This document shows, in pieces, positions 13,991-22,116 of a DNA stretch of 64,000 bases. Position 1 is the first letter of the stretch, and the number at the start of each line of letters is the position of its first letter. The notes under the pieces were generated by a model. That model worked only from the letters and a program-made list of their open reading frames with translations. It had not been told where the DNA came from and searched no databases. The position numbers were made by a program, and so were the translations under genes. The stretch comes from Penaeus vannamei (lineage: Eukaryota; Arthropoda; Malacostraca; Decapoda; Penaeidae): positions 18,992,314-19,056,313 of the forward strand of contig NC_091571.1 in the NCBI RefSeq assembly GCF_042767895.1, read 5' to 3'.

Positions 13991-14623
13991 ACGGGCTACC
14001 CTCGCCCATACATCCCGCCTTCCGTCCGCCGGCGATTCTTCGATGCCTACCACCAGCATCGCGGCATCCGGGCCACCCAACACCTCATCCGCAGCGAGGT
14101 CGTCTGGCCCGCCATCAACAAGGACGTTCGGCAGTGGTGTCGTTCCCGTATCGAATGCCAAAGAAACAAGATCCACAGGCACACCAAATCCCCCCTCCAG
14201 ACCTTTCCTATTCCAGACAGTAGGTTCCAACACGTCCACATAGACATAGTGAGACCCTTGCCCATGGACGACGGCTACAGCTACATCCTGACGATGATCG
14301 ACCGCTTACCAGATGGCCCGAGGCTAAGCCCTTCCGCGACATCACTGCAGCGACAGTCGCCAAGACCTTCAATACCTGGATCTCCCGCTTCGGCGCCAAT
14401 ACAAACCAGTTCGAGTCCGAACTTTGGCGCCACCTAATGATCCTGCTCGGGTCCAAAAGAATCAGGACGACTGCTTACCAACCCTGCGCCAACGGCATGG
14501 TCGAGCGACTCCACCGGCATATGAAGCAGGCCCTAACATCATCCTCCCCTAACAGGAGATGGGTCGACCAACTTCCTCATGTCTTCCTCAACATCCGGAC
14601 GTCGTTCAAAGAGGACCTGATCA
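13991..14623 (+). pseudogene. Ty3/gypsy-type integrase fragment, frameshifted
   Basis: GC-richer coding-like DNA that starts abruptly against family-B satellite and runs into a gap. In frame 2 it encodes a zinc-finger-like region (AYHQHRGIRATQHL ... WCRSRIECQR) followed by the start of the integrase core (FQHVHIDIV ... YSYILTMIDR). At about 14309 a one-base loss moves the reading to frame 1, which continues RWPEAKPFRDITAATVAKTF and then NGMVERLHR and RTSFKEDL. Family members carry two catalytic Asp and one Glu. The first Asp (HIDIV) and the Glu (MVER) are visible, but the stretch that should hold the second Asp, between ISRFGA and FESELW, looks shortened. One zinc-finger Cys may be Arg (SRIEC). 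It is unrelated in sequence to the element at 40.8-47.6 kb. This is a dead fragment whose downstream end is hidden in the gap. Confidence 0.85.
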
Positions 14624-15123
14624 NNNNNNNNNNNNNNNNNNNNNNNNNNNNNNNNNNNNNNNNNNNNNNNNNNNNNNNNNNNNNNNNNNNNNNNNNNNNN
14701 NNNNNNNNNNNNNNNNNNNNNNNNNNNNNNNNNNNNNNNNNNNNNNNNNNNNNNNNNNNNNNNNNNNNNNNNNNNNNNNNNNNNNNNNNNNNNNNNNNNN
14801 NNNNNNNNNNNNNNNNNNNNNNNNNNNNNNNNNNNNNNNNNNNNNNNNNNNNNNNNNNNNNNNNNNNNNNNNNNNNNNNNNNNNNNNNNNNNNNNNNNNN
14901 NNNNNNNNNNNNNNNNNNNNNNNNNNNNNNNNNNNNNNNNNNNNNNNNNNNNNNNNNNNNNNNNNNNNNNNNNNNNNNNNNNNNNNNNNNNNNNNNNNNN
15001 NNNNNNNNNNNNNNNNNNNNNNNNNNNNNNNNNNNNNNNNNNNNNNNNNNNNNNNNNNNNNNNNNNNNNNNNNNNNNNNNNNNNNNNNNNNNNNNNNNNN
15101 NNNNNNNNNNNNNNNNNNNNNNN
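14624..15123. other. Assembly gap, exactly 500 N
   Basis: Five hundred N. The same length as the second gap (38252-38751) suggests a placeholder of unknown true size. It truncates the integrase fragment on its left. Confidence 0.99.
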
Positions 15124-15167
15124 TATTCATATTGTGCGTATCCTTCATATCCTAACCTAACCTAACC
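15124..15167. repeat. Short flank with about three CCTAA units
   Basis: Sequence between the gap and the composite repeat, ending in three to four CCTAA units (about 15151-15167) that abut the start of the duplicated block. Nothing else is recognisable. Confidence 0.7.
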
Positions 15168-15370
15168 TATCCACAGACAGGAAAGCCCCTCCCACCTCCC
15201 GGAAGGAAGGAAAAGGACAGCGAGGAAGCGGACAGCCAAACAGCCACACAGGGGAAGAACAAAGGGAAGTTATACACATCACGGGCGCACAAGGACGCGC
15301 GACGTCGCATGAACTGCCCCCCCCCCCCCTTCCCCTAGCTGTTCCGCCGCCCAAAAGGAATAACAATAAC

Positions 15371-15389
15371 AATAATATGAATAATAATG

Positions 15390-15459
<70 letters not shown>

Positions 15460-15483
15460 TAATAATAATAATAATAACAATAT
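15371..15483. repeat. (AAT)n microsatellite with AATAAC/AATATG interruptions
   Basis: Near-perfect AAT triplets following the first GC-rich head. The equivalent in copy 2 is at about 20368-20473 and differs in length and interruptions. Confidence 0.9.
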
Positions 15484-15892
15484 ATGAATAGTAAGAATAA
15501 TATGAATAATATGAATAATTTGAATAATATGAATAATATGAATAATATGGATAATATGTACATATAAAAGATATGAATAATATGGATGTTTTGAATATAT
15601 GAATAATACGATTGATATGAATAATATGAACAACATGAATAATACGAATGATATGGATAAAATGAATATAAAGAATAATATGAATAATATGAATAACATG
15701 AGGAATATATATGGGAGAGTATATGTGTACACAATAGTGGGTATAAGTGAAAATAAGGATGTATGCGTGTACATATAGATATATAGATGTATATAAGAAA
15801 ATAATAATAATAGTAATAATAATAATAATAATAGTAATAATAATAATAATAATAGTAATAATAATAATAATAATAGTAACAATAATAATAAT

Positions 15893-16030
15893 GTGAATAA
15901 TAATAATAATGTGAATAATAATAATAGTGTGAATAATAATAGTGTGAATAATAATAGTGTGAATAATAATAGTGTGAATAATAATAGTGTGAATAATAAT
16001 AGTGTGAATAATAATAGTGTGAATGATAGT
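15893..16030. repeat. 15-bp minisatellite (GTGAATAATAATAGT)n
   Basis: About seven to eight tandem copies of a 15-bp unit, flanked by AATAATGTG variants. The matching region of copy 2 (about 20873-20935) holds only three to four, so this locus has changed length since the duplication. Confidence 0.88.
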
Positions 16031-16093
16031 AATAATAATGTGAATAATGGTAATAATAATATGAATAATAAGAAGGTGAATAGAAATATTGTG

Positions 16094-16131
<38 letters not shown>

Positions 16132-16333
16132 GGTTAATTTTTTTGATTGTCAATATAGGTATATCCGCACACCAACACCCCCTTCCCCCCTCCCACCTCC
16201 TGGATGGAAGGAAATGAACAGCGAGGAAGCGGACTGAGGAACAAGGGGAGGATATACACATCGCGGGCGGGCGAGGGCGCGCAACGTCGCATGACCTGCC
16301 CTCACCCTTCGCCCAGCTGTTCCGTTGACAGAA

Positions 16334-16348
16334 AGGAATAAAAATAAA

Positions 16349-16431
<83 letters not shown>

Positions 16432-16445
16432 TAACAATAATAATA
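16334..16445. repeat. (AAT)n microsatellite after second GC-rich head
   Basis: Roughly 30 AAT triplets, ending in AATAACAATAAC. The counterpart at about 21240-21330 is shorter. Confidence 0.9.
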
Positions 16446-16675
16446 TAATAGGAAGAATATTATAGGAATCTTATGAATAATATGAATAATATGAACAATA
16501 TGAAGGATATGAATAATATGAATAACATGAATAATATAAATAACATGAATAATATGAATGATAAGAACTATGAAGAATACGAATAATATGAACAATATGA
16601 ATAATAGGAATAATGTGAATAATTTGAATAATGTTAATAATATGAATAATGTGAATAATGAGTAATGTGAATAAT

Positions 16676-17020
16676 ATGAGTAATATGAATAATATGAATA
16701 ATATGAATAATATGAATAATATGAATAATATGAATAATATGAATAATATGAATAATATGAATAATATGAATAATATGAATAATATGAATAATATGAATAA
16801 TATGAATAATATGAATAATATGAATAATATGAATAATATGAATAATATGAATAATATGAATAATATGAATAATATGAATAATATGAATAATATGAATAAT
16901 ATGAATAATATGAATAATATGAATAATATGAATAATATGAATAATATGAATAATATGAATAATATGAATAATATGTATAATATGAATAATATGAATAATA
17001 TGAATAATATGAATAATATA
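16676..17020. repeat. 9-bp minisatellite (ATGAATAAT)n, strongly expanded
   Basis: About 38 nearly perfect copies of ATGAATAAT, with one TATAAT variant near 16974. The triplet-compatible unit reads Met-Asn-Asn on one strand and Ile-His-Ile, Tyr-Ser-Tyr or Leu-Phe-Ile on the other, which gives apparent ORFs of 120-370 codons. Copy 2 has only about five units at the same place (21530-21580). The expansion is therefore specific to copy 1. Confidence 0.93.
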
Positions 17021-17101
17021 TAGGTGTGAGTATATGTATACATAAAGTGCGTATAAGTGAAAATAAGGACGTATGTGTGTACATATATATAAGTGTATAT
17101 A

Positions 17102-17103
17102 AG

Positions 17104-17191
<88 letters not shown>

Positions 17192-17222
17192 TAATAACAA
17201 TAATAATAATAATAATAATAAG
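17102..17222. repeat. (AAT)n microsatellite at the end of copy 1
   Basis: About 38 AAT triplets, ending with AATAACAATAATAAC. Copy 2 has about 50 bp here (21662-21715). Confidence 0.9.
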
Positions 17223-17232
17223 AATGTGAATA

Positions 17233-17627
17233 ATAAATGAATATATTAATAATAATATTAATTTATTATTATAGCGGGAATAAGAGGTGATTAATGAACT
17301 ATAAGGCAATAACACAAACACTTTTTTATGAGTACTGAACCCAGTGAAAAATACCATATTTGCTAGAACGGAGGGTAAAGAACCAACCAGCAGAGGGCGG
17401 AGGCCACATAAGAACATATACACTTTTGTCTCCCAAATTATCTCTTTCCCTTTTTCCAGAGAAAAAGGAACAAAGAGACATCGGAAGGCAACATACTGGT
17501 CGAAGGTTCCCCCCTTTTTTCGAGAGGAAAGAGGGTTGGAAATTAATACACAAGAAGTCGGAGACCGGGAGGAAGTGAGCAGGATGCAGAGGAACGGCAG
17601 TTGTGACTAGGCCCCACATACCCAAAC
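17233..17627 (+). repeat. Non-repetitive tail of composite block, copy 1
   Basis: About 395 bp of ordinary-complexity DNA that is nearly identical to 21733-22116, far more alike than the microsatellite parts. It contains short open frames (88 codons forward, 99 codons reverse) with no family I recognise. They are shared only because the whole block is duplicated. A 14-bp match to the CTCF core consensus lies at 17387-17400. The function is unknown; it may be the body of an unidentified dispersed repeat. Confidence 0.75.
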
Positions 17628-17967
17628 CTAACCTATTTTGCCGTGTCCAAGTGTAGCCCCCATGAGAAGGGCTCCTGTCGGCTCCTCGGTAGTCTGCTGA
17701 TTTCTTTCAAGTCTTCATGAGACGGACAACACCTAACCTAACCTAACCTAACCTAACCTTATTCATAAAAAGAAATAGAGAACAAACACAAAAATAGAAA
17801 ATAAGGCCCCACAACCCCTGGATTCAACCCTACCGCCCCCATATGAAAGGAATGAGGACACATGGGTTCCTCCCAGAAACCCCCCCACAGTACCAGGATT
17901 AACATTCCATGTCACTTGTATGTACTCGAAATTTAGGTATAAATTGTAAATTTATCTAATAAAGAGT
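17628..17967 (+). repeat. 5' flank of the hammerhead motif, likely retroelement terminal sequence
   Basis: Ordinary-complexity DNA with a five-to-six-unit CCTAA run at 17731-17759. After this come C-rich stretches and an AATAAA at 17958-17963, ten or fewer bases before the ribozyme. There is no open frame of note. By analogy with Penelope-like elements, whose terminal repeats carry hammerhead ribozymes, this could be part of such a terminal repeat. No reverse transcriptase is visible nearby, so the assignment is inference. Confidence 0.4.
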
Positions 17968-18032
17968 CAGTATTCCCCCATCAACACCTGATGAGGCCAG
18001 GGAGGCCGAAAGCGCTAGTGTTGTGGATACTG
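17968..18032 (+). ncRNA. Type I hammerhead ribozyme motif
   Basis: All conserved core boxes are present in order. CTGATGA is at 17988-17994, stem II GGCC-AGGGA-GGCC at 17995-18007 and GAAA at 18008-18011. A minimal stem III follows (A18011-G18012 pairing with C18015-T18016 around a two-base loop), with cleavage-site residue A at 18017, so predicted scission is between 18017 and 18018. Stem I closes perfectly: CAACAC (17982-17987) pairs with GTGTTG (18018-18023). After an internal loop, CAGTAT (17968-17973) pairs with ATACTG (18027-18032). Very short stem III with open stem I is the layout described for ribozymes of Penelope-like elements and retrozymes. Self-cleavage is inferred from structure only. 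Confidence 0.88.
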
Positions 18033-18374
18033 TGTACAAGTGTTATATGTGTGTTTTGTTTTTCCTGTTGTGTTTATTGCCGAACTTTATAATAGTTATG
18101 AATATATAAGCAAAAGCTGGACGGTCTTAACAGCCATAGAAAAGGCTAGTGAAACCCAAAAAGGAACACCTCAATAACATGTAAAAGACCTACAAGTGCA
18201 GCGAGTAGGAGATCAACAGATAAGGCGACGAATAATACAGATAAGTAAAACAAAGTGTTATTATAGGTTCTAATTTGTGGAGTTAGAATAGTCCCTTACT
18301 GTAAGATTTCCGAATAAGCGATCGGATAGGTGAGGGTCCCCTGAAAGGTTCACAGATAATAACCCCAGCTACAC
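18033..18374 (+). repeat. 3' flank of the hammerhead motif, no gene
   Basis: About 340 bp of mixed-complexity DNA, starting with a TG/TTTTG-rich segment and ending near CAGCTACACCCCCGCTAAG. No reverse transcriptase, GIY-YIG endonuclease or other recognisable protein is encoded. It may be the remaining part of the ribozyme-carrying element. Confidence 0.4.
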
Positions 18375-18780
18375 CCCCGCTAAGTTAAAATGTAAGAGAG
18401 AATGTAAAATACCAAAGAAATGAGATAAGATAGATGAAATACAAGTATGTGTAAGATAAGATGGGTAAATGTAAAATAACAAAGAAATGAAATAAGATAG
18501 AGGAAATACAAGTGGGTAAGATGAAATAAGATAAGTTAAGATATAACCCAAGACAAGGATAGCAAATATAAGAAATAAGAAATCAGAAGACAGTGGATAA
18601 ATGAATTTCAAGGAAATATAAATAAGATAAGATATTTGAAAAAGTAGATATGGAAAAAGATATTGAAATTAAGAAATAACAGAATCAAGGAAATAGAAAT
18701 AAGATAAGATATTTGAAAAAGTAGATATGGAAAAAAATATTGAAATTAAGAAACAACAGAATAAAGGTGTTGCAAAGTAT
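18375..18780. repeat. Purine-rich AAGATAAGATG / GGAAATA low-complexity tract
   Basis: Strand-biased A/G-rich DNA with recurring GTAAGATAAGAT, GATATTTGAAAAAGTAGATATGG and AAGAAAT words. Similar sequence appears at 19861-20120. No gene. Confidence 0.7.
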
Positions 18781-19670
18781 AGGCCCCCTGATACATGGCA
18801 CGACCGAGAGGCTCCTTTCCCTCTCCCCTCCCCCCCCCCTTTTTATGGATTGTCGTGGCCCAGTAGGTGCAGGCGCATAATGCCCGAGGGATGGGTGGGG
18901 TTGAAGGTTGACATAATGCAGCCGCCCCTCAGGGTGAGGCCCTTGAGGTCCCCTGATGCATGGCTCGACCGAGAGCCTCCCTCCTTTTATGTCGGGTGAT
19001 AAAGGCCCAGTCGTTTCAGACATAATAATAAGATTTTGAGAAAAAGTGGATGGAAAAATAATAAGTTTTTTGAAAAAAGTGGATATGGAAAAAGATAATA
19101 AGTTTGAAAAAAATGGGTATGGAAAGAGATAATAAGTTTGTGGAAAAGTGAATATGGAAAAAGATAATAGGTTTTGAGAAAAAATAAACATAGAAAAAGA
19201 TAATAAGATTTTGAAATTAAATGTTACAAAATAAGAGGCCCCCTGATACATGGCACGACCGAGAGGCTCCTTTCCCTCTCCCCTCCCCCCCCCCCTTTTT
19301 ATGGATAGTCGTGGCCCAGTAGGTGCAGGCGCATTATGGCCGAGGGATGGGCGGGGTTGAAGGTTAACATAGTGCAACCGCCCCTCAGGGCGAGGCCCCT
19401 GAGGTCCCCTGATGCATGGCTCGACCGAGAGCCTCCCTCCCTTTGTGATGGATAGTCATGGCCCAGTTTGTGTAGGCGCATAATACCCGAAGGATGGGCG
19501 GGGTTTAAGGTTGACATTGAGTTTCCCCCCCCCCCCTCCCCCTACCGGGAGGTTGGAGACCTGCAACCGCCCCTCAGGGTGAGGCCCCTGAGGTCCCCTG
19601 GTGCAGGGCTCGACCGAGAGCCTCCCTCCTTTTATGTCGGGTAATAAAGGCCCAGTAGTTTCAGCCTTGT
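18781..19670 (+). repeat. GC-rich dispersed repeat, three partial copies
   Basis: Copies begin at 18781 and 19235 with AGGCCCCCTGATACATGGC. A third, partial copy begins near 19560 with CTGCAACCGCCCCTCAGGG. Shared words include CGTGGCCCAGTAGGTGCAGG, CATAAT[G/A]CCCGA and GGCTCGACCGAGAGCC. The last is a 5-bp-arm hairpin (GGCTC/GAGCC) at about 18961, 19420 and 19608. C-tracts of 9-13 bases lie near 18830, 19284 and 19527. The spacing of the first two is 454 bp, separated by a purine-rich minisatellite. I do not recognise the family; no clear pol III A/B boxes or coding frame are seen. Confidence 0.65.
19016..19234. repeat. Purine-rich minisatellite, unit about 30 bp
   Basis: Degenerate tandem units of the form AAAAAGTGGATATGGAAAAA followed by GATAATAAGTTTTGAG, about six to seven copies. 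A related stretch lies at 19690-19860. The reverse strand gives short hydrophobic Phe/Ser/Leu frames that are not genes. Confidence 0.75.
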
Positions 19671-20163
19671 AACACCGGACACCTGTTCACAAAAGAAAGA
19701 AAAAACGGATATGAAAAAGATAATAAGTCTGAGAGGAAAAGTGGATATGGAAAAAGTGGATAAAAGTGGATATGGAAAAAGAGAATAAGTTTTTGAGAAA
19801 AAGTAAAGATGGAAAAAGATAATAAAATTTTGAAATTAAGTAACTAAGAAAAAACAGAATAAAGGTGTTACAAAATAAAGGATTGTAATAAGAAATAAAG
19901 GAAATCAAATAAAGAAAGGAAGAATAGGAATAAGGAATTGGATTTACATGTAAATAAACGCCCTGTTACCTTAAGATAGGATAAGATAGGATAAGATACA
20001 ACCTAAGATAAGCCTAATAAATATAGGAAATAGTGAGTAAGAAATAGCGCAAAAGTGAATTTTAAACAAGACAAAGGAAAATATAAATATAAAGGGAATA
20101 AGACAAATGTAAGTAAACATATATATAGAATAAAGGATGAGTCCTAACCTTGCTTTCCAAAGA
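19671..20163. repeat. Purine-rich repeats between the GC-rich repeat and composite copy 2
   Basis: Continues the GGATATGGAAAAAG minisatellite to about 19860. It is followed by AAATAAAGG/GATAAGATAGG-type tracts like those at 18375-18780, up to the start of composite copy 2. No gene is supported. Confidence 0.65.
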
Positions 20164-20390
20164 TATCCACAGACAGGAATGCCCCTCCCACCTCCCGGAA
20201 GGAAGGAAAAGGACAGCGAGGAAGCGGACAGCCAAACAGCCACACAGGGGAAGAACAAAGGGAAGTTATACACATCGCGGGCGCACAAGGACGCGCGACG
20301 TCGCATGAACTGCCCCCCCCCCCCTTCCCCTAGCTGTTCCGCCGCCCAAAAGGAATAACAATAACAATAATATGAATAATAATGATAATA

Positions 20391-20472
<82 letters not shown>

Positions 20473-21002
20473 TATATGAATAGTAAGAATAATATGAATA
20501 ATTTGAATAATTTGAATAATATGAATAATATGAATAATATGGATAATATGTACATATAAAAGATATGAATAATATGGATGTTTTGAATATATGAATAATA
20601 CGATTGATATGAATAATATGAACAACATGAATAATACGAATGATATGGATAAAATGAATATAAAGAATAATATGAATAATATGAATAACATGAGGAATAT
20701 ATATGGGAGAGTATATGTGTACACAATAGTGAGTATAAGTGAAAATAAGGATGTATGCGTGTACATATAGATATATAGATGTATATAAGAAAATAATAAT
20801 AATAGTAATAATAATAATAATAATAATGATAACAATAATAATAATGTGAATAATAATAATAATGTGAATAATAATAATAGTGTGAATAATAATAGTGTGA
20901 ATATTAATAGTGTGAATAATAATAGTTTGAATAATAATAATAATAATGTGAATAATGGTAATAATAATATGAATAATAAGAAGGTGAATAGAAATATTGT
21001 GA

Positions 21003-21033
<31 letters not shown>

Positions 21034-21244
21034 GGTTAATTTTTTTGAGTGTCAATATAGGTATATCCGCACACCAACACCCCCTTCCCCCCTCCCACCT
21101 CCTGGATGGAAGGAAATGAACAGCGAGGAAGCGGACTGAGGAACAAGGGGAGGATATACACATCGCGGGCGGGCGAGGGCGCGCAACGTCGCATGACCTG
21201 CCCTCACCCTTCGCCCAGCTGTTCCGTTGACAGAAAGGAATAAA

Positions 21245-21315
<71 letters not shown>

Positions 21316-22116
21316 TAATAATATAATAGGAAGAATATTATAGGAATCTTATGAATAATATGAATAATATGAACAATATGAAGGATATGAATAATATGAA
21401 TAACATGAATAATATGAATGATAAGAACAATAGGAAGAATACGAATAATATGAACAATATGAATAATAGGAATAATGTGAATAATGTGAATAATATGAAT
21501 AATGTGAATAATATGAGTAATGTGAATAATATGAGTAATATGAATAACATGAATAATATGAATAATATGAATAATATATAGGTGTGAGTATATGTATACA
21601 TAAAGTGCGTATAAGTGAAAATAAGGACGTATGTGTGTACATATATATAAGTGTATATAAGATAATAATAATAATAATAATAATAACAATAATAACAATA
21701 ATAATAATAAGAAGAATGTGAATAATAAATGAATATAATAATAATATTAATTTATTATTACAGCGGGAATAAGAGGTGATTAATGAACTATAAGGCAATA
21801 ACACAAACACTTTTTTATGAGTACTGAACCCAGTGAAAAATACCATATTTGCTAGAACGGAGGGTAAAGAACCAACCAGCAGAGGGCGGAGGCCACATAA
21901 GAACATATACACTTTTGTCTCCCAAATTATCTCTTTCCCTTTTTCCAGAGAAAAAGGAACAAAGAGACATCGGAAGGCAACATACTGGTCGAAGGTTCCC
22001 CCCTTTTTTCGAGAGGAAAGAGGGTTGGAAATTAATACACAAGAAGTCGGAGACCGGGAGGAAGTGAGCAGGATGCAGAGGAACGGCAGTTGTGACTAGG
22101 CCCCACATACCCAAAC
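20164..22116 (+). repeat. Composite microsatellite/GC-rich block, copy 2
   Basis: Same order of parts as 15168-17627: two GC-rich heads (AGCGAGGAAGCGGA near 20214 and 21122), (AAT)n, AATATG-type repeats, GTGTACATATATA and a non-repetitive tail. It is 1.95 kb against 2.46 kb. The differences I could see are mainly in microsatellite lengths, notably the 9-bp and 15-bp minisatellites, while unique parts are nearly identical. The left flank differs from copy 1 upstream of TATCCACAGACAGG. The right flank is satellite A, beginning ATTCGCCGGTTTTTCGAC. Confidence 0.9.
21733..22116 (+). repeat. Non-repetitive tail of composite block, copy 2
   Basis: Near-identical to 17233-17627. Visible differences are a short deletion in the AT-rich start and TATTATTACAGCGG against TATTATTATAGCGG. 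It retains the CTCF-core-like 14-mer at 21876-21889. No recognised gene. Confidence 0.75.

Larger units (their letters stand above)
15168..17627 (+). repeat. Composite microsatellite/GC-rich block, copy 1
   Basis: A 2.46 kb block repeated at 20164-22116 with the same order of parts. It consists of two tandem subunits about 1.0 kb apart. Each starts with a GC-rich head (CAGCGAGGAAGCGGAC near 15218 and 16219; then CATC[G/A]CGGGCG and a CGACGTCGC- or CAACGTCGC-like core, then a C-rich tract). The head is followed by (AAT)n, degenerate AATATG-type repeats and a GTGTACATATA segment. A non-repetitive tail closes the block. All long frames here are homopolymeric translations (poly-Leu, poly-Ile, Tyr-Ser-Tyr) and no gene is called. 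The copies end together at CATACCCAAAC, after which copy 1 goes to CCTAACC and copy 2 to satellite A. Confidence 0.9.

Noticed and set aside
14437..15165. 242-codon frame continuing through the gap
   Set aside because: Most of it is translation of N; only the first part (to 14623) is integrase remnant.
16302..17423. 373-codon and other frames rich in Tyr-Ser, Leu, Ile-His or Met-Asn-Asn in 15.1-17.4 and 20.2-21.9 kb
   Set aside because: They coincide with (AAT)n and the 9-bp and 15-bp minisatellites; several frames are open simultaneously on both strands.
17344..17610. 88-codon forward and 99-codon reverse frames in the composite-block tail, present in both copies
   Set aside because: Identity comes from duplication of the whole block, both strands are open, and no family or start context supports a protein.
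18955..18985. A second hammerhead core at CCCCTGATGCATGG or CCCCTGATACATGG
   Set aside because: The box reads CTGATGC or CTGATAC, not CTGATGA, and no GAAA box or closing stem follows.
18685..19377. 230-codon minus-strand frame in the GC-rich repeat
   Set aside because: It spans two repeat copies and a purine minisatellite, with Phe/Ser/Leu low complexity between; no recognisable domain.
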